Part shown: piece by piece, positions 32,326 through 41,957 of the stretch
How positions within the stretch are numbered: the stretch's first letter is position 1
How the letters are laid out: the number at the start of each line of letters is the position of its first letter
Assembly (NCBI GenBank): GCA_004194705.1
Contig: SADC01001189.1
Coordinates: 110,819 to 174,818, forward strand
From: Ditylenchus dipsaci
Taxonomy: Eukaryota; Nematoda; Chromadorea; Rhabditida; Anguinidae
DNA length: 64,000 nt
Direction of reading: 5' to 3'
Program-made: the position numbers and the translations under genes
Notes under the pieces: generated by a model
What the model was told of the DNA's origin: nothing
Databases searched by the model: none
The model's input: the letters and a program-made list of their open reading frames with translations, nothing else

Positions 32326-34621
32326 TCAGGTAAATGAGATCTTTTCTGCCGGCAGGTGCCCCAAGTCGCCCAGAGTTCGGATCCAAAATCATCAAAATCA
32401 GAAAAACACAGAGAAACGAAAAAATTACCGATACGGAGCCACTAGGACGGATCACAAGCCAGGTAATTGAAGTGTTCGCCAACGACATCCGAAGCCATCC
32501 TATAATAGCGAAATGTAGGTTAAGTAACCAGGGAAAATTTAGAGAAAAAGTACCTTCAGGCGGAAATTGCAAAGCTCTTAACACAGGAATTAGACAAATG
32601 GTCCTAGTCAAATTTTTTTGAAGACAAAACATTACCTGCAGACAAAGTATCTGATCACATTGGCATGGCATACAATCACTTCATGACTGTCCTCCTTCTG
32701 CTTTGGTGAGGCTCGATGAATGTGTTTGCTAAAATAAACGTGTAATGACTAAAGTTTTTAAGATATGACTAACCGGAAAGCTGCCTCGATTCTTGCTCCA
32801 TCAGTGTAGAACTCCTCAGATGATTTCGTGTTAGATATTTGCTCACAAAACAGCTAATTTAAAAAATTCTCACCTTCATTTTGGGCTTCCAGTTGGCGCT
32901 TGAAGGTTCTGGCGGATACGGCGCTCTCAATTTCAAATGTTGGTTCAAGTGACCGTCATTAAAAAGTTACCCCTCTTCCAGCATCGAATCATGTTTAGTC
33001 GGGATACCTTTGTCCATTTGCTCAAGCCTAAAACAGCCGAATGATTGTAATGAAATGGAATAAACAGTTCCAAAGAATCACTTACATAATTTGCGCTGTT
33101 TCATTCGCACGGTTCATGGTAGAAATAACCACACAGGTTCGAACTTAATTCCTGCAGCAGCTAATCGCTTGCCCAGTAGCAAAGCCTGCTCCCGGCCTGA
33201 AAAGTTTAGTAACTACCAAATTATCATATTTGGAAAGTACCCAATTCCGTGAGGTTCTTCTTCTCCGAATCCAAGAAATATTGTCCGTGTCTGATCAAAA
33301 ATATGTTTCTAAAAAATTTAAGCGAAAATAAAGAAATAAATAATACTATCGAACTCCGATATAAGCCACCCTTGGGGAGCGGCCACGGACAAAACATCGC
33401 CACGCCAAAACATCGCCACGCCAAAACATCGCCGCGGCCATAACATCGCCGATTAGTTTTCAGTATAAATCAAAATAATTAAGGACTAAAAAGCTAGCAT
33501 TAGGTCAATCGGTTCCCAGTCATGAGGTCCTCAGGCCATTTGGTTATGTGGTCAAGCGGCAATGAATTCTCCAGTGGTAAATTCCCCTCCAAATTTTCGA
33601 GGTAACAGCTTCAAATCCTGGTGGTTGCAGACATTATTTTTTCGTTGATAACAGGCATTAACTAGTTTTTATAAGACCACTTAGCCTTGGTGTGAGTAAA
33701 AGAGAAACTCAGTACCTGTTTAAAAGGAGTATGTAGGAGAACCCTAAGAGGGGGTAGGGGAACCCTAACCGCATGGTACCTCCCCAAATGGATATTCACC
33801 TACACAATCCGAAATTTAGGGTTTAGCTGAAAGTAATTCAAAACCATTGTTCACTATCCAAAAACATGTCCTGAACACGGTTTGTCGCTTAACAGGTAAT
33901 TGACAAATCATTCCCAGGAAAATTTATCGCCGGAATTGTCCCTAGCGACGAGTTGCGCCGGGGATGAACTGTCTCGGGGGATGAATTGTGCCGGTGATGA
34001 ATTGTCCCTGGGGATGAATTATCCGTGTACCCCCTTGGCCGGTTCTTGGGGTTGACTAATACCAGAGATTTGACTGCAGGGCCACCCCAATATATGACCA
34101 CCTTGATGGTATACGCTGACCTCATTAATAATAATTCCTCTTCCAACATTGTCATGTTTAGTCAGGATATCATCTCTGGGCCGGTCCCCAGGGTGACCTT
34201 ATTTCAGAGGTTTGACTGTATGAACGTAAAAACACCTAGTGGCTGTCGGTTTCACTTTTTCAAGCATCGTTTTCTTTTCCTCATCATCCGCTGCATTGTA
34301 CTTCTTGTCATTAATCATGCTAAAACAGTTGTCTAGATTTTGAATACAGTCAAGGCAGACACACCTCAGCGGGTCCCTAAAACATTTGCTTGTTAAAAAA
34401 ATAACCGGCATTACAGTAAAGTTGAAAACTAACCGATTATCCCAATTGTAGTTCCATTTAGTAAGTGGCGCATATGACTCATTGAAAAATCCTAAATTAG
34501 ACCCAATTATTATCGCGAGACAGGCAATTGAGGTGTTCGCCAATGACATGCGCAGCCATTTTGTAATAATGAATCGTGTTGAAAGTACCGGTGCCAATGG
34601 AGGGAACAACAAGCTGGCCAT
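32326..34621 (-). CDS. PGAM5: PGAM5-type mitochondrial serine/threonine phosphatase
   Basis: PGAM5 dephosphorylates protein Ser/Thr using a phosphoglycerate-mutase fold, at mitochondrial membranes. Exons in transcript order: 34621-34434, 34376-34236, 33308-33241, 33196-33086, 33027-32971, 32925-32874, 32814-32774, 32728-32636, 32576-32554, 32499-32429, 32382-32326. The order follows the family: an N-terminal hydrophobic anchor ([16 protein letters not shown]), the [11 protein letters not shown] motif, the catalytic [49 protein letters not shown] (second catalytic His), [14 protein letters not shown] and [13 protein letters not shown]. Two problems: an extra TG in exon 4 (GAACCTGTGTGG) shifts the frame before [14 protein letters not shown], and the last intron appears to end in GG rather than AG. 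Either this is an ageing copy or the assembly has errors. The start could be Met1 at 34,621 or an internal ATG. Intron 2 (about 930 bp) holds repeats. Confidence 0.92.
33340..34222. mobile_element. TIR elements in PGAM5 intron 2
   Basis: Left GAACTCCGATATAAGCCACC and right GACCTTATTTCAGAGGTTTG ending TGACTGTATG resemble degenerate pogo-type ends. A short tandem repeat of AAAACATCGCCACGCC is at 33,396-33,450. The middle has repeated GGATGAATTGTC units near 33,965-34,020. Overlaps the first bases of PGAM5 exon 3 in neither case. Boundaries are approximate. Confidence 0.45.
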
Positions 34622-35431
34622 TAATGTGAGATGAAGATGGATTTAAATCAACCACAGTAGCAGCGAATGATCGGAGCTCATTTCGATAATAAACACCCCA
34701 AGAGCTACCTAAAACATTTTTTATAAATTTTATTTGTGAATATGTTAGAGGAACCAACCAAGGCAGTTGGAGCGGCAAAAGAGAAAGCGCGGCGAAAATA
34801 CCCATTCGACTATTCTAAATCAATGATATAAAAGAGAGAATAGCGATGTGCAAAGACAAAAAATCAATAAAAACGCTTTTTCAGCTCTTTATAAGAAAGT
34901 AAGGACGTTATGACATTGTATTAAAAGACCGGGCCATGACAATTGTATTGGGCTGGGCGTGGTAAGATAGAAATATCGAAAAGTTTCGACGGTTCTGGAA
35001 CTGCGCCAGAAATTTTCTTGGATTACCGACCGGGGTTCAAGATTAAATCTGGTGCACATTTTGCTAGTTTTTCCAAAAAATCGAATAATTAATCATTTTT
35101 GCTAAAATTTACGTAAGTTTCGGGGTTTTTTTTTAGGGATTCTGGATCTTTTTCTTTTATCTCTTGGAATACCAAATCGGGAATCCACTCCCGTTGCCAA
35201 GCCTACATTGTACAAGGTGTCACAAGAAATCGCTAATGGGATAATTGAGAACCACTTTTAAGTTATTATTTGAAAACTAATTTTAAACCCGTTTTTAGTG
35301 GATAGCTGTCTGATCCAATTAACCCTTACATAATGACAGTTTTGGGTGCTATTGAGTTGCCTGTGATCTCAAAAGGAAATCGGCAAATTGGTTAAAAACT
35401 AGGGTTTTTAACGAGGGTTTTTTAGGGTTAT
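34622..35431. other. Region upstream of PGAM5
   Basis: Holds the probable PGAM5 5' UTR and promoter. An alternative upstream PGAM5 exon is possible at about 34,730-34,805 (MGIFAALSLLPLQLPW), but no splice could be confirmed. 34,950-35,210 carries decayed inverted motifs (TTGGGCTGGGCG, GTTGCCAAGCCTAC). No other gene is seen. Confidence 0.4.
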
Positions 35432-35600
35432 GAAACGAGCATATGCTCGAGCAGATTGGTGAATTTCGAGCATATGCTCGGCCTACAGTCAACCTCGAAA
35501 TTGAACCCAGCTTAACTATTCAGTTAACTGTACGGCCACAGTTAACGGCCAGAATATGTGGAACATATGCTCGAAATCAATCTGCTCGAGCATTTTCACA
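35432..35600. mobile_element. Short inverted-repeat element
   Basis: Pairs GAGCATATGCTCGAGCAGAT with ATATGCTCGAAATCAATCTG and GAGCAT. Additional GAGCATATGCTC palindromes lie within. Non-coding. Confidence 0.65.
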
Positions 35601-36130
35601 ACACTATTAAAAACCCATAGAGTAATGAGCTTTATCAAATGTAACTATTTCTTGGGACACCCTGTACATCCTAAATCGACTGTACAGTCAAAACTCGTTA
35701 TAAGGACACTCGATATAAGGACGGTGGTAGGCATTGTTGTCACTTTTGTGACAACTGTAACAAAAATGGCCAAACGCCTTACGTAAGGCGTTTGGCCACT
35801 TTTGTGACATTTTGAATTCGCGCCTTTTTTCAAACATTACTAACAAGGTTGATGCCGCATCAATGATGCGGAAGCTATGAAGTCGATGTCGCTCAAGGGT
35901 CATCGGGTATTAAAATAGTACCACCAGCGCCAAAATTTTTCTTTTTAGCCACCGGCGTCGTCACTCATTTGGTACCGATGCCAACACCCGGCGCAAATTT
36001 TAGCATGTCCGGAGCTCTTGTCCAGTAATTTCCAGATAGTTTAGGTACCCTTAAGGTGGTTAGTTTTTTTACTCTCACTTTCAGTGAAAATTCTGCTGAA
36101 TTTAAATTTTTTAGTCTGAAACATCCAAAC

Positions 36131-36449
36131 CAAGTGGTCGTCCACTCGGAGCAAAAAAAATTTTTTTTTAATTTTTCGGGTCTTAAAACCCGTTTACTGG
36201 ACTAATTCGGGCATGCTGAAGATGGTTTGATAGTGTTGAAATGCCGTTTTGTAGGGGATTTATTGAGTTTTGGTTAAAATACAGTTTTGGTAATATCAAT
36301 TATTGCCTAATACTCAAAAAATACTCGACCGACGGCATTTCAAAACACTATCAAACCATTTCAGCATGCCTCAATTAGTCCAGAAAAAAAGTTTTGGAAC
36401 CGAAAGAGTAAAACAAAATTGATTGAAGTGGGACGACCACTTGGTTTTA
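36131..36449. mobile_element. MITE family 'ACCAAGTGGTCGTC' (copy 2)
   Basis: Ends AAACCAAGTGGTCGTCCACT and GGACGACCACTTGGTTTT; arms contain GGCATGCTGAAGATGGTTTG and its inverse. Same family as 5187-5543. Nested in the 35,685-37,431 element. Confidence 0.82.
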
Positions 36450-36865
36450 ATAATCTGATGAACAATTTGGGTATTGCCGACTGAGTACTAGCAATAAGAT
36501 ACCACTACCTAGAAACTACATTCCTACCAGCACCGAAGTACCACTACCTAAGCACTTTCACCCGAGTACCAATATCTCATCACTGCCTTTGTTATGACCA
36601 CCTGAATACCACTTTATTTGGTACAACCACCTCCACACACCTGGATACCCTACGGGGTGCGAAAATACTGCAGACAAGGGTCACTGCGAATTTTAATCGA
36701 TGTCTTAGAATTATCTGTGTTGAGGACACAATTCTGGACAGGATACATTGATTTTTAACTAATTTCAGCTAAATCCAAAATTTCGGATTGTAACGGTGAA
36801 TAGCCATTTAGAGGAGGTGCCAGATAGTTCCCTTACTCATCCTGAGGATTACTGGTTTCTAAGTA

Positions 36866-37226
36866 CAGGGTTATTCAAGAAATTGTAACACTTTCAAAGT
36901 GCCATAACTTTTTATCCCGGCACGATTTCGAAATTTTTGTAAACGCAGATCGACTCAGAATTTCATGGCAATTTTTTTGGTATATAATGTCAAAATCACG
37001 ATTTTCGCTTGGTCCCCCCTGTGGTTTTGGTCTTGGTCTGTGGATGGCCTCTGGATGGTAAGACAAAACCACAGGGGGGACCAACGCGAAAATCGTGATT
37101 TTGACATTATATACCAAAAAAATTGCCATGAAATTCTGAGTCGATCTGCGTTTACAAAATTTCGAAATCGTGCCGGATAAAAAGTTATGGCAGTTTGAAA
37201 GTGTTACAATTTCTTGAATAACCCTG
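36866..37226. mobile_element. Tc1/mariner-like MITE, long perfect TIRs, TA duplication
   Basis: Ends CAGGGTTATTCAAGAAATTG and the inverse, flanked by TA (36,864-36,865; 37,227-37,228). The arms extend nearly to the centre through ACGATTTTCGCTTGGTCCCC and its inverse. Nested in the 35,685-37,431 element. A related decayed copy is in the ClC intron at about 14,277-14,560. Confidence 0.86.
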
Positions 37227-37433
37227 TAATTAGTTCAGGAATATTATTTAAGGAAAATTTCAACTGCTACCACCAGGATTTGAGCCTGTAACCTTAGGTT
37301 CAATATTTAAAAAGGCGCGAATTCGAAAAATGTCACAAAAGTAGCCAAACACCCCGACGCCATAAGGACAATCCGTTATAAGGACAGCGTTTAGTCGGTC
37401 CCTTGATTGTCCTTATAACGACTTTTGACTGTA

Positions 37434-37965
37434 TAAGTTTTAGAATTTCAAAATAGAACACTGAATGGATCCAAATCGATTTGGAAAATGTTTTTGGAAA
37501 TGTTTGCAAAGTGTGTACTGTTCAATGTTTTTTCAAAGATTATGGACATGAGTCATGCTTTGAAGCTGAAATTTTGGGCTGGAGAAAACTGGGCCATTTC
37601 AAAATGGGCCAACTTGGCCAAGAAAACCCACGAAATTTGGGCCTAGTTTGTAATAGCCCAGTTATGTCTTCCCCAAATTTTTCGAGAGAGCAAATCTTTA
37701 TACTGCATCAGACTTTGAATTCCGCTCTTATTGGTTAGTGTTATGCTTGGGGTAGTGGGAGGTCAATTTTTGGACATTCAAGGTTGGCGATAGTTAAAGG
37801 TATGAGGGATACCAATTGATTTCAAGGCAGAAGTGATAATTGAGCAACGTGAATGCCGTATTTAGACGATTTACACCAAGAAATTATTGTCAAACATGAC
37901 GTTTTTGAATTTATTTTGGAATACGCTGTAGGTAGATGCACATAAATACAAGTAAATAGGTGTTA
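37434..37965. other. Region downstream of CHERP
   Basis: Unique AT-rich DNA between an element and the CHERP stop. Probably CHERP 3' UTR plus spacer. The 85-codon plus-strand frame at 37,481 has no motif. Confidence 0.45.
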
Positions 37966-40900
37966 TCAATGTCTTCCGCTACTCTTTCTCGTCTTAGAAG
38001 AAAGCTGTTGAGAAATTTGTTTTCTGTATTCATCGAATATATCATTTCCTGAGCCGCTGTTACTGCCAGATGAAGAACCTAATCCAAGGAACCGGTTATC
38101 TGTGTCCCTTACTCTCCCGCAGAGATTGGTTGGTCTATTCCCTGAAATTGCCAAATTTCGTTACTCAATTTCAGAAGATAAAAAGTTGCCTCTGCGAACC
38201 TGTTCATTTAGACCAAGACCGCCTCCTTGCCAGCCCAGTTTGGCCATTAAAAGAGCCCCTTTGTTCTGGTCTCTATTAATTGGTGGAGATCACGAGTAGG
38301 TATTGACGGAATTTTGAAGGAAACTCCTGGCTGTTGGCTTAAAAAGAGAAATTCTACCAAACTACCTACCAAATTATAATCTTCCAAGCTAAACTTACGT
38401 TGCGGGCGTTGCTGCTGCTGATCCAAACTCGGTCTTTCTTCCGGAGAAGCGCTGCGCACAGCACGAAAAATTCTTTTTGGACTTTTAGAACGGCTAAATC
38501 CATCATAAACCGTCATAATATTGACGATAAAACAAATTTAGGTCGAACCTTCTGGATCGACTTGATCTACTACTGGAAGAAGAAGAGCTGCTGCTTACTA
38601 CTGGAACTGCCTGAAGAGCTCCTCTTCCTTTTTGTCCCATTGCCTCTTGGGCTAAACCAAACAATTTTTCAATGTAGAACACTATGGTTTTGTAAAAAAG
38701 CTATACCTTCTCTTGTGTTCTCCTCATTGTGGGAAGTTGGTGGTGGAGGGACATAGCGATTGGTGATGGCATCTTCAAGGGTCTTGCCCTCCTTTTTAAG
38801 CTTTTCTTCTAGTTTGAGTCTGTGTTGTGTTTTTTGCACGAAGTATTGGAGCAGTCCCTTGGCCTCCCAGCCTTCACTAAATCGGGAAAATTGATATAGT
38901 CAACCATCACAAGGTCACTTACACATCACGAGGGTTGTCTGGACCTGTGTGGAAATTGTAGAAACGGTCGATGGCAGCCAACAGTTCTTCGCTGGGAGGT
39001 CCAGGCGCAGGAATGCGCAGTTTGGACTCATTTAATGCTTTGAACTAAACAAATTTGATTTTAAATTGCTGTAAGTTATGGTAAAAGACACACGGTGCAC
39101 TCCTCAATAGCCACTAATGGCACCATCATTCCAGCTGGCAATTCGTAGTAAGGACATTTGGGTGTTAGGTCCTCTTCCATGCGTGGCGGTGGTTGACGGA
39201 TGATCTTTGGTGGGAATAAGGAGGGAATTTTAGGTTTAACGGTTGGAAGAAAAGTTTCTTCCTTGAAAAATGTTCGATTATCGCTGTTGTAATTGTCTGA
39301 AACACAAGATTAGCAGATAAACAGACGTGTAACAAAAATACCTGGCTGAACAAATCTCGATCTGTTTCTCATGGCCTCTTTTTCATTTGTAATTGCTGCA
39401 GTTTGAGAGCAGCTTCTGGAAAATATTATCGAGCGTATTAACTATTTCTACCCAACTTCACAGTTAACCTACCTTTTTCCCTCTTTTCTCTAGCCTCCAA
39501 ATTGACTATTTGCAGTTGAATGTGGTTGGTGAAATCAATGTGCTGCTTTTGGTAGCCAAGGAAAGTTTGGGCAATCTCCTTGTCCACTTCTGCTGCAATT
39601 TTCTGCTGACCAGCAAAAATTGTAGCCTGCTCTGTTTTGCATTATAGCAGCCGGGTTTCTAAGTTGCTGAAATATTTTTTTTTTTTGAAAAAGTTGTATT
39701 GTGAATCTAACCGAGTAGCATTTGTCATCGAAATATTTATAGGCTTCCCAAACACCAATCAACTTGTCCAGCTTTTCTGAGCAGTTTTTTGTCGACAGTG
39801 GTAGAGCTGGATGCATACGCATACAGCTTGGGCACATATCGGGAAATGGCACTCCGCACATTGTCCAGTTTCTTTCGTTGGCTAAAATCAGTGATCTGAG
39901 AAAAAAATCCTTCAGATAAATACCAACCAATAGTGGGCCCAATCATTGATGAGGTAGAGTATGTGACTGAAAGTTTATTGCAATTTAATATAAAATGTTC
40001 CCGAACAAGAATATTACAGTCGGAATTGGTCCGATGCCGTGTTCATCTGGACTCTGAAATATACCGAATTCGTAGTAATAATAATGAAACAAACAAATAG
40101 AAATACGGTAAAATATCAACTGGCAACCATTAAAACTTTTGATTAAAAATCGACAATTTTGACAGTAAAAGTTTTCGGAAAGTCACCCCTAACACCAAAA
40201 TCTCTTCTTGAATCCGAATCCGTTGAGATCAGGTCCGAAAAATTTCAGGAAGCTGACATATTGACATTTTGAGTAGACCACACAGAAAATTCGGACCACT
40301 TCCCTACTTTGAAAGATATCTCAGCTTCCTGAAATTTTTCGGACCTGATCTTAACGGATTCGGATTCAGGAAGAAATTTTGGTATTAGGGGAGACTTTCC
40401 GAAAACTTTTACTGTCGAAATTGTCGCTTTTTAATCAAAAGTTTCAATAGTTGCCATTTGAAATGGATGCCAGTTGAATGCCGTTGAGAAATACCTGTGA
40501 AATAAATATGCGAGAACAACTTCTCGGAGCCTGTCAGTCTGGCAGTTGTCAAAAATCCACTTCTTACTACTCTGAAATTATTTATTCGTTGTTAGTCAGA
40601 ATCTGTCCAGTAATCGAAAACTAAATTACCGATATAGTGTCCTTGGATCCACTTGTACTCATGTGGTCAACCAACTTCTCAAATGGCTCAATGTCTAGTC
40701 CGGCTTGCTCTATCAACCTAAGAAACAGACTTATAGACGTGCAATACAAGTTAGTTTCGTTTATGCGACTGACCCATAGATTCGCCTGTTTTCCTGCTCA
40801 CTCCACAGGACTTCAACTTTAGCCTAGAAGAATATTATAATCCAGGAAGTTCGCAACAAATCACTACCTGTTTTCTGAGACTTCAATGCTTCATTTTGGG

Positions 40901-41459
40901 CCTTAATTAAATATGCTTGATATGACTATTTTATACAGAACGACAAGAGTTTTACTTGCAAGTTAGTCTCACTGTCAGTAATTTGCCTGTAATTAATTTG
41001 ATATTTGTATTTTTACGAGCTAAAAGAAGAACCAATACCTTTTCATGGCTGCAATTTGCTCTCCTAATTCACTTTTTGCTGCATAATTATTACTTGGAGG
41101 AGGAGGGGGTGGGGAGGAGCAACTGGAGGTAGAGGAGCCATCAATCCCGATTTTTGCACTAAATTAAACATGAATGAATAGAACAGCCCTTATTTATCTA
41201 CTTACAGTTTTGGATCTCACAGATAAGGCGATACTGATAATACTGATGGAAATCTTGGCCAAACAGGAATGCAAACTTAGGATTTCCGTGCTGTTTTTGC
41301 CGTGTTATTTCTTCAAAGGCAGGTCCGTTCTTTGCAACATATTGAGCAAACTTCTCAATAGCAATCTTATGTTCAATATCTGAAGATAAACAGATAACAA
41401 CGAAAACAGCTTTGATAAGAGAAATAACCTTGAGGGGGCTGTGGTGGTGCAGTCGACAT
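37966..41459 (-). CDS. CHERP: CHERP homologue (SURP, CID and G-patch splicing-associated protein)
   Basis: CHERP is a nuclear RNA-binding protein associated with U2 snRNP and alternative splicing, also reported to affect ER calcium release. Exon 1 (41459-41429) encodes MSTAPPQPPQ; exon 2 (41379-41206) a SURP module (FAQYVAKNGPAFEE ... NPKFAFLF). Later exons give a Gln/Glu-rich linker, a CID domain (GLDIEPFEKLVDH; KKWIFDNCQT; LHILYLINDW; LDNVRSAISRYVPKLYAYA; IGVWEAYKYFDD), the conserved YYELPAGMMVPLVAIEE block, LRIPAPGPPSEELLAAIDRFY, EGWEAKGLLQYF, an RS-like stretch (SRSKSPKRIFRAVRSASPEE), a G-patch (LLMAKLGWQGGGLGLNEQ) and the tail DIFDEYRKQIS. Order and length fit full-length CHERP. Apparent single-base frame errors occur in a C-run (about 41,095), an A-run (about 39,780), near 39,630 and 39,385, and near 38,125. 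An intron carries the 40,108-40,478 palindrome. Divergent from MLF. Confidence 0.92.
40108..40478. mobile_element. Palindromic MITE in a CHERP intron
   Basis: Arms AACTGGCAACCATTAAAAC, CAGTAAAAGTTTTCGGAAAG and ATCAGGTCCGAAAAATTTCA each recur in reverse complement on the right. Loop about 60 bp. Non-coding. Confidence 0.85.
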
Positions 41460-41957
41460 TCCGAATTTTGATTTATAAAACTAGAAAACACTGAATTTAT
41501 TATTCACCGGTGAAATGCAAGAATGTTATTTTTGCAGCAGTAGTATGCCGAAAGTGCACTAGAAGTGATTCGACACGGTCGAACACATTGTCAACACAAT
41601 ACCCAAATTTTCCATAATATCAAGCTTTGAATTGGCGCCTTGCATAGTGTCTTGTAATCGTCTAAAGTGTATGACTGTCTCTCCTCTTTGTCAACAATCT
41701 ATCAACCATGTCACTTTCTCTCTCAAATCATCTGTTTGTTACTTGTTGTTGGCCGAAGGAAATTTCTGGAATTTTTCTTTTTTTTTCTAAAGAAACGCAT
41801 TTAGATGCCTCTGCATATTTTCAAAACCAGTTTGTTCATTGACACTGAGAATTAAGACTAAAAATTTCTCTCGTCGTCCTGTGGTTTTCTAACTAATTGT
41901 TTCTAATTTTTAGCGTATTATTTGCAAATTATCTCTGATTATTGACTCTACACCACA
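41460..41957. promoter_or_regulatory. Shared divergent promoter region of CHERP and MLF
   Basis: The CHERP start codon (minus, 41,459) and the MLF start codon (plus, 41,958) face away from each other across 498 bp, which therefore must hold both promoters and 5' UTRs. No TATA box is clear. Unlike most gaps in this window it contains no inverted-repeat element. Co-regulation is inferred from layout only. Confidence 0.6.

Larger units (their letters stand above)
35685..37431. mobile_element. pogo/Tc1-like element, 1.75 kb, with nested MITEs
   Basis: Ends CAGTCAAAACTCGTTATAAG and the inverse CTTATAACGACTTTTGACTG, with TA on each side (35,683-35,684; 37,432-37,433). A second inner pair AAAGGCGCGAATTC / GAATTCGCGCC and CAAACGCC motifs lie just inside. 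The interior carries two later insertions (36,131-36,449; 36,866-37,226) and a GGT/ACC-type array at 36,530-36,650, but no transposase ORF. Confidence 0.8.

Noticed and set aside
34497..34805. 102-codon minus-strand frame overlapping PGAM5 exon 1 (MGIFAALSLLPL...)
   Set aside because: In the overlap the differences between the two PGAM5 repeats fall on third positions of the other frame, which is also the frame matching PGAM5, so this frame is a shadow apart from a possible upstream exon.
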